DNA from: Mesosutterella multiformis
Lineage (GTDB): Bacteria; Pseudomonadota; Gammaproteobacteria; Burkholderiales; Burkholderiaceae_F
Length of the DNA stretch: 64,000 bases
Assembly: GCF_003402575.1 (NCBI RefSeq)
Contig: NZ_BGZJ01000001.1
Location: forward strand, 372,001-436,000
Direction: 5' to 3'
Within the stretch, counting starts at the first letter, position 1; each line of letters begins with the position of its first letter. The notes beneath the pieces were generated by a model that worked only from the letters and a program-made list of their open reading frames with translations, searched no databases and was not told the DNA's origin. Of the stretch, positions 36,447 through 47,357 are shown piece by piece. A program made the position numbers and the translations under genes.

Positions 36447-36785
36447 TCAGAACTTGACGGTTCCCTTCGGGAGCACGTTCGCGATGGTCTGACGGGCCAT
36501 GACGATCGTCACCGGGGTGCCTTCGACGGTCGAGATCTGGATCTTGACGTTCTGTTCGTCGAGATCAGCGACCTTGCCCATGATGCCGCCGGCGGTCATC
36601 ACTTCATCGCCCTTGTTGAGACCTTCGACCATCTTCTGGTGTTCCTTCGCGCGCTTCTGCTGCGGGCGGATCAGGAAGAGCCAGAAAACGACGATGATGA
36701 GAATGAGGGGCAGGAACTGCATAAGAGCGGCGGAAGCACCGCCGGCTGCGGCGTCCGCCGCGAGAGCATCAGAAATCAGAAACAT
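36447..36785 (-). CDS. yajC: Sec translocon accessory protein YajC
   Basis: A 112-residue protein with one membrane helix (about residues 20-42, FLPLILIIVVFWLFLIRPQQKR) followed by a small cytoplasmic domain with GDEVMTAGGIMGKV. Associates with SecDF. The 146 bases between it and secD hold a hairpin (AGGAAGCC/GGCTTCCT near 36392-36414) without a T-tract. Confidence 0.96.
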   Translation of the reverse strand: MFLISDALAADAAAGGASAALMQFLPLILIIVVFWLFLIRPQQKRAKEHQKMVEGLNKGDEVMTAGGIMGKVADLDEQNVKIQISTVEGTPVTIVMARQTIANVLPKGTVKF

Positions 36786-36869
36786 GAGGTCTCAAGTCCT
36801 TGTTTATTCATTAGCCGAAAAGGGTACAGTCCCCCGGCCGGAAATCAATCAGCTGATTATAAAGGAATA

Positions 36870-36899
36870 GGCCTCCCCGCTGTGCCAGCCGGGGAGGCC
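36870..36899 (-). terminator. Hairpin between tgt and yajC
   Basis: 10-base GC-rich inverted repeat (36870-36879 and 36890-36899) with a weak T-rich tail on the minus strand. It may partly terminate the queA-tgt message. Confidence 0.6.
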
Positions 36900-36916
36900 C
36901 TTCAGAGTGCGGAGCG

Positions 36917-39117
<2,201 letters not shown>

Positions 39118-39192
39118 GGCTTGACTGGCCAGATAAAGAAAGGAAACGTGGAATTATACGCAGTGGGCAGATTTCGGCAGAGAGAGACGTAA

Positions 39193-39210
39193 ATTTGACA
39201 GATGTCAAAT
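39193..39210 (+). promoter_or_regulatory. FNR/FixK-like palindrome
   Basis: A perfect 18-base inverted repeat whose core is TTGAC-agat-GTCAA, the half-site and spacing of FNR/FixK/Dnr-family regulators. It is centred at 39201.5, about 60-61 bases upstream of the inferred start of the small RNA, the class I activator position. It also lies about 55 bases upstream of the likely queA start on the other strand. Binding by an FNR-type protein is inferred. Confidence 0.6.
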
Positions 39211-39226
39211 CTTCTCAAACGTTAAA

Positions 39227-39241
39227 TGAGAATTATTTTCA
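39227..39241 (+). promoter_or_regulatory. Fur-like iron box
   Basis: TGAGAAT-t-ATTTTCA matches the 7-1-7 Fur motif TGATAAT-n-ATTATCA at 12 of 14 defined positions and the two mismatches are symmetric. It covers the -35 region and spacer of the promoter whose -10 is at 39250, where Fur would block polymerase. Confidence 0.65.
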
Positions 39242-39249
39242 ATTGGTGA

Positions 39250-39255
39250 TAGTAT
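39250..39255 (+). promoter_or_regulatory. Predicted -10 element of the small RNA
   Basis: TAGTAT, placing the start of transcription near 39262. The -35 position (39227-39232, TGAGAA) is poor, consistent with need for an activator. Confidence 0.45.
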
Positions 39256-39261
39256 TTGGCT

Positions 39262-39381
39262 CATCAGTTCCACGGGGTCGGGACTGGTTAAGCAGTTGGA
39301 TCGGCAGAGCTTCTCCTCTCTGCTGGTTTTCAGGTATCTCTTTTAGGGGCGGCGTGGACAGACGGCCGCCCCCTTTTTTTT
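39262..39381 (+). ncRNA. Candidate iron/oxygen-regulated small RNA
   Basis: About 115-120 bases with no start codon in any useful frame. Hairpin 1: 7-bp stem CAGTTCC/GGGACTG (39265-39286). Hairpin 2: 8-bp stem CGGCAGAG/CTCTGCTG (39302-39325) that displays the loop CTTCTCCT. A T-rich single strand (39326-39345) suits Hfq binding, followed by a strong terminator. Loop 2 is complementary to Shine-Dalgarno sequences; with its flanks it pairs with the iscS ribosome site (8562-8576) at 13 of 15 positions, 8 of them contiguous. Upstream are Fur-like and FNR-like boxes. No known RNA family is recognised; the assignment is by structure and context. Confidence 0.65.
39346..39381 (+). terminator. Strong intrinsic terminator of the candidate small RNA
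   Basis: Perfect 8-base stem GGGGCGGC/GCCGCCCC (39346-39353 and 39365-39372) followed by eight T (39374-39381). There is no upstream protein gene on this strand that it could serve. Confidence 0.92.
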
Positions 39382-39449
39382 GCGGTTTGGACCAAAGAGA
39401 AACCTTTTTTGGCATAATATGACGTCTTTGCATCATGCATTGTCACATT

Positions 39450-39534
39450 GCCCGGGTGGCGGAATGGTAGACGCAGCGGACTCAAAATCCGCCGACTAAA
39501 CATCGTGAGGGTTCGAGTCCCTCCCCGGGCACCA
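39450..39534 (+). tRNA. tRNA-Leu(CAA)
   Basis: 85-base class II tRNA with acceptor stem GCCCGGG/CCCGGGC, a long variable arm, encoded CCA and anticodon CAA in the loop CTCAAAA. A CATAAT -10-like element lies at 39413-39418. Confidence 0.96.
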
Positions 39535-39602
39535 TCTGATTTTTCCCATTCTCTTCCGCTCTGCCGCATTCCGCGGCCAGGCTTCCCGTACCCTTCAGAC
39601 AT

Positions 39603-40349
39603 TTATCTCGTGATATCAAACGAGAGCTGGACATCAGACGCTTTTCCCCGGATAACACGGCACTCCACCGGAATATGTCCATAGGTCTTCGAGACCCGTT
39701 TATAGAAAATCAGCGGCATATTGGCGATATTCGGAGCGAGAAGGCGCTTCGCGAGTTCCTCTGTCCCGATATCCCAGGCAATAAAGTTCGAGGTCTCCAC
39801 AATCTCAACCCCGAACTCCCGCTCGTAGAAGCTGTAGAGCGATTCATCCGGCTCCAGATTCTTATCAAACCGCTCGAATGTCAGCCCCTTGAAATAGTCT
39901 CCCCGCAGATAAAGCTCATCGATCCCCTGAAATTCGCCGTTTTTATCGATCTGGTGACGGAACACATGAATCACGGGGTCATCTTTCTTCAGACGAAGAC
40001 GGACAGAGAACTCGTCTCCCGCGGGAATGGTTTCCAGAAACAGAACCTTTCGGTCCACCATGATCATCGGCATCCCATCCCGGGTCTGGAAAGGCTGAAA
40101 ACGGTTCCAGAAGCCCGCGCCTCCGTCCCGATAGGACCGGACATAGGTGCCAGAGCCCTGGCGCCGCCAGAGAATGCCTTCGTCGCAGAGTTCCCCCACC
40201 GCGTGACGAAGCGTTCCGACACTGACTCCGAGTTCGCGCGAGAGCTCGCCTTCAGGCGGCAGCTTCGCCCCGGGAAGCCACTCGCGTGTCTCCAGACGCT
40301 TCAGGATCTTCCGTTTCGCTGCTTCGTAAAGCGGTACGCCGTTACCCAT
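39603..40349 (-). CDS. GntR-family regulator with UTRA domain (HutC subfamily)
   Basis: A 248-residue repressor-type protein. Residues 1-75 form the winged helix (LPPEGELSRELGVSVGTLRHAVGEL and WRRQGSGTYV). Residues 90-245 form a UTRA ligand-binding domain. ATG 40349 follows a strong GGAGGGAAG ribosome site; an earlier ATG at 40406 does not. It is divergent from the AbgA-like gene and is its likely regulator, with the peptidase substrate or product as possible effector; both are inferred from position. Confidence 0.88.
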   Translation of the reverse strand: MGNGVPLYEAAKRKILKRLETREWLPGAKLPPEGELSRELGVSVGTLRHAVGELCDEGILWRRQGSGTYVRSYRDGGAGFWNRFQPFQTRDGMPMIMVDRKVLFLETIPAGDEFSVRLRLKKDDPVIHVFRHQIDKNGEFQGIDELYLRGDYFKGLTFERFDKNLEPDESLYSFYEREFGVEIVETSNFIAWDIGTEELAKRLLAPNIANMPLIFYKRVSKTYGHIPVECRVIRGKASDVQLSFDITR

Positions 40350-40537
40350 CTTCCCTCCTCTCCTTTCGCCCGAAGTATACGGATATCGTCCGGACTTCCG
40401 CTGCAAAAGATATACATGACTTCGGTTTTACCCGTTATTTTAAACAGCAGACGTCACAATACAGACTGATACGCGGACACTAGATCCGCTTCAGTCCGGC
40501 GGTTTCACCGGAATTTCAACTGGAAGGAGACTCGAAG

Positions 40538-41830
40538 ATGGCAGATGCATTTGACCGCTACGTACCCGAAATGATCGAAACCCGGCGCCGTATTCATAAG
40601 CGTCCGGAGCTTGGCTGGACAGAATTCGAAACCACCGCGATCGTCGCGAAGAAACTCACCGAACTCGGTTTTGAAATTCATCTCGGACGCGAAGTGGTGA
40701 ATCCTGACGCGGTTCTCGGGCGTGATCCGAAAGCGGTTGAAGCAGCCATCACCCGTGCCCGTGAGGCCGGTGTTCCGGAGGAGCTCCTCAGCCGCATGGA
40801 TGGCTACACAGGCTGCGTCGGTATTCTCGACACCGGCCGCCCCGGTCCGACGCTCGCCTTCCGTCACGATATGGACGCGCTCCCGATTCAGGAGATCACG
40901 GATCCCGCTTCTGACCATCTGCCCGCGCGTGAAGGCTTCGCCTCGACCTTCAAAGGCAAGATGCACGCCTGCGGCCACGACTCCCACACCGCGGTCGGCC
41001 TCGGTGTTGCGCACTGGCTCGCGGATAACAAGGATCGGCTCTGCGGCCGCATCAAGCTGATCTTCCAGCCTTCTGAAGAAGGGACGCGAGGCGCGGGCGC
41101 CATGGTGGCAGCCGGCGTCGTTGATGATGTCGACTGGTTCTTCGGTGCTCACGTCGGTGTCACCGCGAAGACCGGCCATATCCAGCTCTGCGCGGACGGC
41201 TACCTCGCGACCACGAAGTTCGATGTGAATTTCACCGGTATTCAGTCTCACGCCGGCGCAAAGCCTGAGGCCGGCCGCAGCGCGCTCCTTGCCGCCGCGA
41301 ACGCCGCGATCATGCTGAACGCCATTTCCCGCACATCAGAAGGCGACACCCGGGTGTCCGTCGGCCGTCTTGACGCCGGTGAAGGCCGCAACATCACGCC
41401 GGCTCACGCTCACATGGAGTGCGAGGTCCGCGGCTCCACGCATGAAGCAAACGAATTCATGTTCTCCCGCGCTCAGGAAGTGGTGAAAGGCGCGGCCGAC
41501 ATGCTCGGCGTGAAGTATGACCTCATCAAGACCGGTCAGGCAACGACGCTCGTCACAACGCCGGAGGCCATGGAGACGATGCGGAAAGCGGCTGAGGCGG
41601 TTCCCGGTGTCACCGTGGAGGATATCCACCACTGCGGAGGATCCGAAGACTGCACGCTCTTCATGCGCCGGGTCGCGGAGCATGGCGGGAACCCGGGCTT
41701 CTTCCTCTTTGGCTGCGAGAACAAGGGGCACCACCGTCCGGATTTCGATATCCAGGACACGGTGAACCTGAAGCCGGGCTTTGAAGTCTTCACGAACATT
41801 GCCACCGCGGTCTGCGGGCGCAAAGACTGA
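40538..41830 (+). CDS. M20-family amidohydrolase, AbgA-like
   Basis: A 430-residue metallo-amidase that aligns along its length with AbgA, a subunit of the E. coli p-aminobenzoyl-glutamate hydrolase. Metal-site signatures are RHDMDALPI, MHACGHDSHTAVGLG and FQPSEEGTRGAGAMV; GIQSHAGAKPEAG belongs to the lid domain. The AbgB partner and AbgT transporter are not adjacent, so it may act alone on a related N-acyl amino acid. Divergent GntR gene upstream, terminator downstream. Confidence 0.85.
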   Translation: MADAFDRYVPEMIETRRRIHKRPELGWTEFETTAIVAKKLTELGFEIHLGREVVNPDAVLGRDPKAVEAAITRAREAGVPEELLSRMDGYTGCVGILDTGRPGPTLAFRHDMDALPIQEITDPASDHLPAREGFASTFKGKMHACGHDSHTAVGLGVAHWLADNKDRLCGRIKLIFQPSEEGTRGAGAMVAAGVVDDVDWFFGAHVGVTAKTGHIQLCADGYLATTKFDVNFTGIQSHAGAKPEAGRSALLAAANAAIMLNAISRTSEGDTRVSVGRLDAGEGRNITPAHAHMECEVRGSTHEANEFMFSRAQEVVKGAADMLGVKYDLIKTGQATTLVTTPEAMETMRKAAEAVPGVTVEDIHHCGGSEDCTLFMRRVAEHGGNPGFFLFGCENKGHHRPDFDIQDTVNLKPGFEVFTNIATAVCGRKD

Positions 41831-41870
41831 CATCTGACACCCAGGGCACCGCTGCCCCAGAGGTAAAAAA

Positions 41871-41895
41871 AAGGGCGATCCGTCGGATCGCCCTT
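41871..41895. terminator. Bidirectional terminator between the AbgA-like gene and kdpD
   Basis: 11-base perfect inverted repeat (41871-41881 and 41885-41895) with a 3-base loop, A-tract before and T-rich after. Confidence 0.88.
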
Positions 41896-41908
41896 ATTTT
41901 TGGCTTTC

Positions 41909-44569
41909 TCAGGCCGCCTTCTCAGGCCCCTGCTCCGGAAGCCAGAGTTTCACCGCCGCGCCTCCGTCCGGCATATTCGCGGCGGACACCTTCCCGTGAT
42001 GCGCCTCTGCGATCACGCGTACCAGGGCGAGCCCAAGCCCCGCCTTCCGCTCCCCGCTTTCCGCGGGAGGCGCAGAGGTGGCCTCCCCTGCCGCCACTTC
42101 AGCCGCGAAGGCTTTGATGCCCTGCGGAATGCCCTTTCCGTGATCCCGCACCACGATCTCGACCCCATGATTCTTCCCCTGAGCCGAAATCTCAACCGGC
42201 GTTCCCTTCGGGGAATACTTTTCCGCGTTATCGATCAGGTTCTCGAGCGCCCGCATGATAAGCGACCGGTCGATCCGGACCTTCGGGAGATCAGAGGACA
42301 CATCCGTCTGAATCGTCTTCCCGGAATCAATGCTCCAGAACTGTCCCGCGGCTTCCGTGATGAGCTGCGAGATATCGGTCTGCGCGAGATCGAGTTCCGC
42401 GTTCCCGGCCTGCAGCCGCGCCATCTCCTTCAGGTTCCCGGTGAGACGGCGAAGCAGCGCGGCCTGCCCCTGAATAGAAGAGACCGCGGCGGAGTACGGG
42501 CTCCCGAGCAGCTCAGGGAGGAGTTTCTCCGTGGTCTTCAGAATCGAGTTCACCGGAAGGCTGATATCGCGGGACACGGCGCCAAGCAGCGTCGCGCGCA
42601 TCCTCTCGGCTTCTCCGCGGATCATCGCGTCTTTCGCGATATTTGAGTACTCGATTCGCTCTATGGTCTGAGCGACCTGCACCGCGCAGGCGTCAAGCAG
42701 CCGCTTTGTATCGGGGTTCTCCAACGTCAGGGCACCGGTCGGACTGAGCGCCATCACACCCCAGCAGCGCCGCCTCGTGAGGAGCGGAATCATCCGTTCC
42801 TTCGCGGCTGAGAGTGTCATCGTTCCAAGCCCCGCTTCCTGCGAGTGGTCGTAAGACCACTGCGCCACTTCAATATCGGGGAGTTTCTTCGACTTGAAGC
42901 TCAGCCGGTCATCGTGATCCGGGAACCCAAGCGAGATATCGGCCTGAAGGAGCGGCGAAAGATGACGCTGCACCACTTCCGCCACCTGTTCCACCGTGAT
43001 CGACTTCGTGAGTTCCTTCGCGAGCTCCGCCACCGCGGAACTCCGGAAGTCACGCACGCAGGCGAGATCCGCCTCGCGGCGCAGCTTCCCTGACATCAGA
43101 CCGACATAGACCGCCGTGATGAGGACAAGGAAGAAAGTGAAGATGTACTGCGTGTTATTCGTCGTGAACTTCAGAATCGGCGGCACGTAGAAGAAGTCAA
43201 ACGCGAGCGCCGCGAGGAACACCGCCCAGGCGGCCGGCCCGCAGCCCCAGACGGCGCCCACCGCGACCGCCATCAGAAGAATCAGAATGATGACGTTCGC
43301 GGGCTCGAAGATGGAGAGCAGGAACGCGGTGGCGACAAGCGTCGCCACGCAGGCGATCGTTGCCCAGAGGTAATTGATCGCCGGGGCGTTCCCTTCACCA
43401 TTCAGCCACTTCGAGCGCTCGCGGGTCTTGGAATCCTCGAGCGCGATCTGCACCACGTCGAGATCCGGGTATCGGGTAAGAAGCTTATCGGCGACCCCCG
43501 CGCGGAAAATCGCGAATTTCGAGCGGGGCTTCGCGCCGAGCACGATCTTCGTCACATTGCGGCGCCGCGCGTACTCCGCGATCACCGCGACCGGATCGCT
43601 CCCTGAAAGCACCGTGGTTTCGGCTCCGAGCTGACCGGCGAGATTCAGCACATCGAATACCCGCTTCTTCTCTTCACTGTCTGGTCTCGAAGGATCCTCC
43701 ACGTGGACCGCGATCCACTCAGCCTTCATGCGGTTCGCGAGACGCGCCGTTTCACGCACGAGACGCGCGCTGTCGGTGCTCGTGCCGATCGCGACGAGCA
43801 GCCGGTCTTGCGCTTCCCACACGGTCGCGATGGCGCTCTCCTGGCGATACGCCCGCATCTGAGCGTCCACGCGGTCCGCCGTGCGGCGGAGCGCGAGTTC
43901 GCGGAGCGCGATGATGTTCCCCTTCCGGAAGAAGTTATGCGCGGCGCGTGCCGCGATATTCGGGAGATAGATCTTCCCTTCGTCCAGCCGCTTCAGGAGT
44001 TCGTCCGCCGGAATATCGACAAGCCGCACTTCCCAGGCTTCATCAAAAATCCGGTCCGGCACGGTCTCGCGGACCGTGATCCCGGTGATGCCGGCCACCA
44101 CGTCATTCAGGCTCTCGAGATGCTGGACATTAAGCGCGGTGTATACATCGATCCCGGCTTCGAGCAGCTCCTCCACATCCTGCCAGCGCTTCGCGTGGCG
44201 GCTCCCGGGGAGATTGGAGTGCGCGAGCTCATCCACCACGAGGAGCTGCGGGTGGCGCTTCAGTGCCGCCTCAATATCAAATTCGTGAAGGTTGCTGCGG
44301 CCCTGAACGGTCCGCTTCGGAAGAATCTCAAAGCCGTCCAGCAGCTCACTCGTTTCCTCGCGGCCATGGGTTTCCGCGAGTCCCACCACAACGTCGACCC
44401 CAGCCTTCAGCTGCGCCTTCGCCTCAGTGAGCATCGTGTAGGTCTTGCCAACCCCGGCGCAGGCGCCGAAGAAGATCTTCAGCTTCCCTCGGCCGCTCTC
44501 ATCCTCAGACTTCTGTATGGAGGCCAGAAGCGCGTCCGGATCGGGTCTCTCTTCGGTATCGTCTCTCAT
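41909..44569 (-). CDS. kdpD: KdpD-type sensor protein lacking the phospho-acceptor histidine
   Basis: An 886-residue protein with full KdpD architecture. The KdpD domain has Walker A GACAGVGKT at 35-43, followed by a Usp domain (about 250-370), four membrane helices (DUF4118, about 400-500), a GAF-like region (about 520-640) and a kinase core. In the H-box, where E. coli KdpD has VSHDIRTPL with the autophosphorylated His, this protein reads VSRDISLPV: R667 (codon CGC, 42569-42571) replaces His. The N-box (ENLIDNAEKYS), G1 (DHGKGIP, D809) and G2 (GLGLA, about 844) remain, but the F-box is eroded. No kdpE follows; a terminator and a convergent gene come next. Confidence 0.92.
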   Translation of the reverse strand: MRDDTEERPDPDALLASIQKSEDESGRGKLKIFFGACAGVGKTYTMLTEAKAQLKAGVDVVVGLAETHGREETSELLDGFEILPKRTVQGRSNLHEFDIEAALKRHPQLLVVDELAHSNLPGSRHAKRWQDVEELLEAGIDVYTALNVQHLESLNDVVAGITGITVRETVPDRIFDEAWEVRLVDIPADELLKRLDEGKIYLPNIAARAAHNFFRKGNIIALRELALRRTADRVDAQMRAYRQESAIATVWEAQDRLLVAIGTSTDSARLVRETARLANRMKAEWIAVHVEDPSRPDSEEKKRVFDVLNLAGQLGAETTVLSGSDPVAVIAEYARRRNVTKIVLGAKPRSKFAIFRAGVADKLLTRYPDLDVVQIALEDSKTRERSKWLNGEGNAPAINYLWATIACVATLVATAFLLSIFEPANVIILILLMAVAVGAVWGCGPAAWAVFLAALAFDFFYVPPILKFTTNNTQYIFTFFLVLITAVYVGLMSGKLRREADLACVRDFRSSAVAELAKELTKSITVEQVAEVVQRHLSPLLQADISLGFPDHDDRLSFKSKKLPDIEVAQWSYDHSQEAGLGTMTLSAAKERMIPLLTRRRCWGVMALSPTGALTLENPDTKRLLDACAVQVAQTIERIEYSNIAKDAMIRGEAERMRATLLGAVSRDISLPVNSILKTTEKLLPELLGSPYSAAVSSIQGQAALLRRLTGNLKEMARLQAGNAELDLAQTDISQLITEAAGQFWSIDSGKTIQTDVSSDLPKVRIDRSLIMRALENLIDNAEKYSPKGTPVEISAQGKNHGVEIVVRDHGKGIPQGIKAFAAEVAAGEATSAPPAESGERKAGLGLALVRVIAEAHHGKVSAANMPDGGAAVKLWLPEQGPEKAA

Positions 44570-44605
44570 GGTGCATGCCTCCTCTCTGTCAGTCTTTTAG
44601 TCGGT

Positions 44606-45238
44606 CTAGCGGCGCTTTCCGCGCTTTCCGCTCTTGCCGCTCTTCTCGCTCTGCCGGATCTGCTCCGCTCGCCTGTCAAGCTCCATGTTGAGCGCGAGAA
44701 CATTGATGCGCTCTTCCCCAAGGAAACCGAGGAACGGCTCCTCAGTCATATCGTGCACGAGCTTCTCGAGATCCTGCTTCTTCATTTTTCTCGCTTTCGC
44801 CACGCGCTCCACCTGCCAGAGCGCGTCTTCGGGCGTGATATCCGGGTCAAGCCCGGAGGCGGAGGTTGTCGCGAGATCCTGCGGCACCGGTCCCTTCGCG
44901 TCGGGGTTCGCCTTACGCTGCGCCGCAACCCGGTCGCGCACCTTATTGATGAGCCAGGGGCTCGTCGGACCGTCATTCGAGCTCGTCGACGTCATGGCGT
45001 TATTCGCGCCCCCCGGGATCGCGCTCGGGCGCCCCCAGAAGTACTTCGGCTGAGTCCACTCCTGCCCGATCAGGCGGCTTCCGACCGGTTTCCCGTCCTT
45101 ATAGACGATCGACCCGTTCGCCTGCTCCGGGAAAGCTTTCTGAGCGATCACGGTGACCAGCGCGGGGTAACCGACACCGCAGACAATCCCGAGAAGGAGA
45201 AAGATGATGATCGCGTTTTTCGCTGCTTTCAGAACCAT
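44606..45238 (-). CDS. kdpC: Potassium-transporting ATPase subunit KdpC
   Basis: A 210-residue subunit with one N-terminal membrane helix (about residues 8-30) that stabilises the KdpB-ATP interaction. The signatures are FWGRPSAI, SSNDGPTSPWLI and ASGLDPDITPEDALWQVERVAKAR. The C-terminus has an unusual basic Lys/Gly/Ser/Arg repeat tail (KSGKSGKRGKRR). Confidence 0.95.
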   Translation of the reverse strand: MVLKAAKNAIIIFLLLGIVCGVGYPALVTVIAQKAFPEQANGSIVYKDGKPVGSRLIGQEWTQPKYFWGRPSAIPGGANNAMTSTSSNDGPTSPWLINKVRDRVAAQRKANPDAKGPVPQDLATTSASGLDPDITPEDALWQVERVAKARKMKKQDLEKLVHDMTEEPFLGFLGEERINVLALNMELDRRAEQIRQSEKSGKSGKRGKRR

Positions 45239-45249
45239 GGCCTTTGCTC

Positions 45250-47343
45250 CTAGAAGATCCCGAGATAGGCCAGCGCCATATCAATCGCCTTGATCAGCAC
45301 AAACGGCACAATCAGGCCGCCGAAACCGTACACCACGACATTTCGCCGCAGAAGCCTGATCGGGGAAGAAGCCTTGTAGTGGACGCCTCGGATCGCGACC
45401 GGGATCAGCAGCAGAATGATGAGCGCGTTGAAGATCACGGTCGACAGCACCGCGCTTTCCGGTGACGAAAGATGCATCACGTTCAGCACGGAAAGCTCAG
45501 GATAAGTCGTCGCAAAGGCGGCCGGAATAATGGAAAAGTATTTCGCGATATCGTTGCTCACGGAGAACGTGGTGAGCGCGCCGCGCGTGAGAAGCATCTG
45601 CTTGCCGATATCGATAATGTCGAGAAGCTTCGTGGGGCTTGAGTCGAGATCAATCATGTTCCCGGCTTCCTTCGCGGCCTGCGTGCCGTTCCCCATCGCG
45701 ACCGCGACGTCCGCCTTCGCGAGCGCCGGAGCGTCATTCGTTCCGTCACCCGTCATGGCAACGAGTTTCCCCTCGGCCTGATAGCGGCGGATGATCCGAA
45801 GCTTATCCTCCGGGGTCGCTTCACCCACGTAGTCATCAAGCCCCGCCTCGGCTGCCATCGCGGCTGCCGTATAGCGGTTATCGCCTGTCAGCATCACAGT
45901 CCGGATACCCATGCTCCGCAGCTGATTGAACCGCTGCCGGATACCGGTCTTGATCACGTCCTTCAGTTCCACGATACCGAGAACCCGGCCGTTTTCAGCG
46001 ACGATAAGCGGGGTCGCGCCGCGGCGGCCCATGCTGATCGCTTTCTGCTCAGCCTCTTTCGGAAGCGCCATCCCTTTCTGCCGTAGCCAGGCGCTGATCG
46101 CGGACATGGCACCCTTACGGATGCTACGGTCTCCGAGATCGAGCCCGGACATGCGGGTCTGGGCGCTGAACGCGACAAACTTCGCGCCCTTGAAGGAATT
46201 GATATCGATCTGCACGTTGTAGCGCTCTTTCGCAAGCCGCGTGATCGAGTAGCCTTCAGGCGTTTCGTCCGCGATCGACGCGGCGGCCGCGGCCGCCGCG
46301 AGCTCCGCGACCGTCACGCCCTGAAGCGGCACGAAAGCAATGGCTTCGCGGTTACCGACCGTGATCGTGCCGGTCTTATCAAGCAGCAGCACGTCAACGT
46401 CACCCGCTGCCTCAATCGCGCGTCCCGACATCGCGATCACGTTCGCTTTCAGCATGCGGCTCATGCCGGCAACGCCAATCGTGGACAGCAGACCTGCGAT
46501 CGTGGTCGGCACCACGCAGACAAGGAACGCGACCACCGTGATCACGCGGACCGGCGCCCCGCGGGACGCCATTTCAGAGGCATAGAGCGAGAACGGCACG
46601 AGTGTCGCGCAGGAGAGAAGGAGGATCACGGTCATAGCGATCAGCATGATCGTGAGGGCCACTTCGTTCGGCGTCCGGCGCCGCCGCGCGCCGTCCACCA
46701 TCGAAATCATCTTGTCGAGGAAGGAGTCCCCCGGTTCCACATTGATCCTCGCAATCAGCCGGTCAGAGAGCACACGAGTGCCGCCGACAATCGCGGAATT
46801 CGGGCCGCCCGGCTCACGGATCACCGGAGCCGATTCGCCTGTCACCGCGGACTCATCGACAGACGCGACCCCGTCAATCACCTCAGCGTCCGCCGCGATC
46901 ACGTCCCCCGGCTCAATCAGAATGAGGTCACCCTTCTTCAAGTTCTCGGCGAGCACAAGTTCAGGCGACGTCACATCGTCCACTGACTTGATGCGCTTCG
47001 CGAGAATCTCACGCCTTGTGCCGCGGAGCGCGATCGCCTGCGCCCGGCCCCGCTCCTCCGCAAGCGCTTCCGAGAAGTTCGCGAACCAGAGCGTGATCCA
47101 GAGCCAGATCATGAGTGACATCGAGAAAAAGATGTCGTGGGCGTGCCTCGGATACGAGTGCGGAAAGATAAGTTCGTAAACCGTGAGCACCGTAACAATC
47201 ACGGCGCCCATCCACACGATGAACATCACCGGGTTCATCATGAGTGCCACGGGGTTCAGACGATAGAGCGCGAGCCACATCGCGTGCAGGATGTGGCGCG
47301 GCGTGAAGAGGTGGCGCGTAAGCGACTGGTTTTCCCGATCCAT
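45250..47343 (-). CDS. kdpB: Potassium-transporting P-type ATPase subunit KdpB
   Basis: The 697-residue energising subunit. The phosphorylated Asp is in DKTGTIT, the inhibitory-serine loop is VTGESAPV, and the hinge motif is [11 protein letters not shown]. The membrane dipole residues D and K are in [15 protein letters not shown]. All catalytic motifs are intact, so the pump should hydrolyse ATP. Confidence 0.97.
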   Translation of the reverse strand: MDRENQSLTRHLFTPRHILHAMWLALYRLNPVALMMNPVMFIVWMGAVIVTVLTVYELIFPHSYPRHAHDIFFSMSLMIWLWITLWFANFSEALAEERGRAQAIALRGTRREILAKRIKSVDDVTSPELVLAENLKKGDLILIEPGDVIAADAEVIDGVASVDESAVTGESAPVIREPGGPNSAIVGGTRVLSDRLIARINVEPGDSFLDKMISMVDGARRRRTPNEVALTIMLIAMTVILLLSCATLVPFSLYASEMASRGAPVRVITVVAFLVCVVPTTIAGLLSTIGVAGMSRMLKANVIAMSGRAIEAAGDVDVLLLDKTGTITVGNREAIAFVPLQGVTVAELAAAAAAASIADETPEGYSITRLAKERYNVQIDINSFKGAKFVAFSAQTRMSGLDLGDRSIRKGAMSAISAWLRQKGMALPKEAEQKAISMGRRGATPLIVAENGRVLGIVELKDVIKTGIRQRFNQLRSMGIRTVMLTGDNRYTAAAMAAEAGLDDYVGEATPEDKLRIIRRYQAEGKLVAMTGDGTNDAPALAKADVAVAMGNGTQAAKEAGNMIDLDSSPTKLLDIIDIGKQMLLTRGALTTFSVSNDIAKYFSIIPAAFATTYPELSVLNVMHLSSPESAVLSTVIFNALIILLLIPVAIRGVHYKASSPIRLLRRNVVVYGFGGLIVPFVLIKAIDMALAYLGIF

Positions 47344-47357
47344 TTCGTTTCTCTCCC

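Noticed and set aside
39448-39684. Open frame across tRNA-Leu
   Set aside because: It overlaps the whole tRNA gene and part of the convergent GntR gene; no coding signal.
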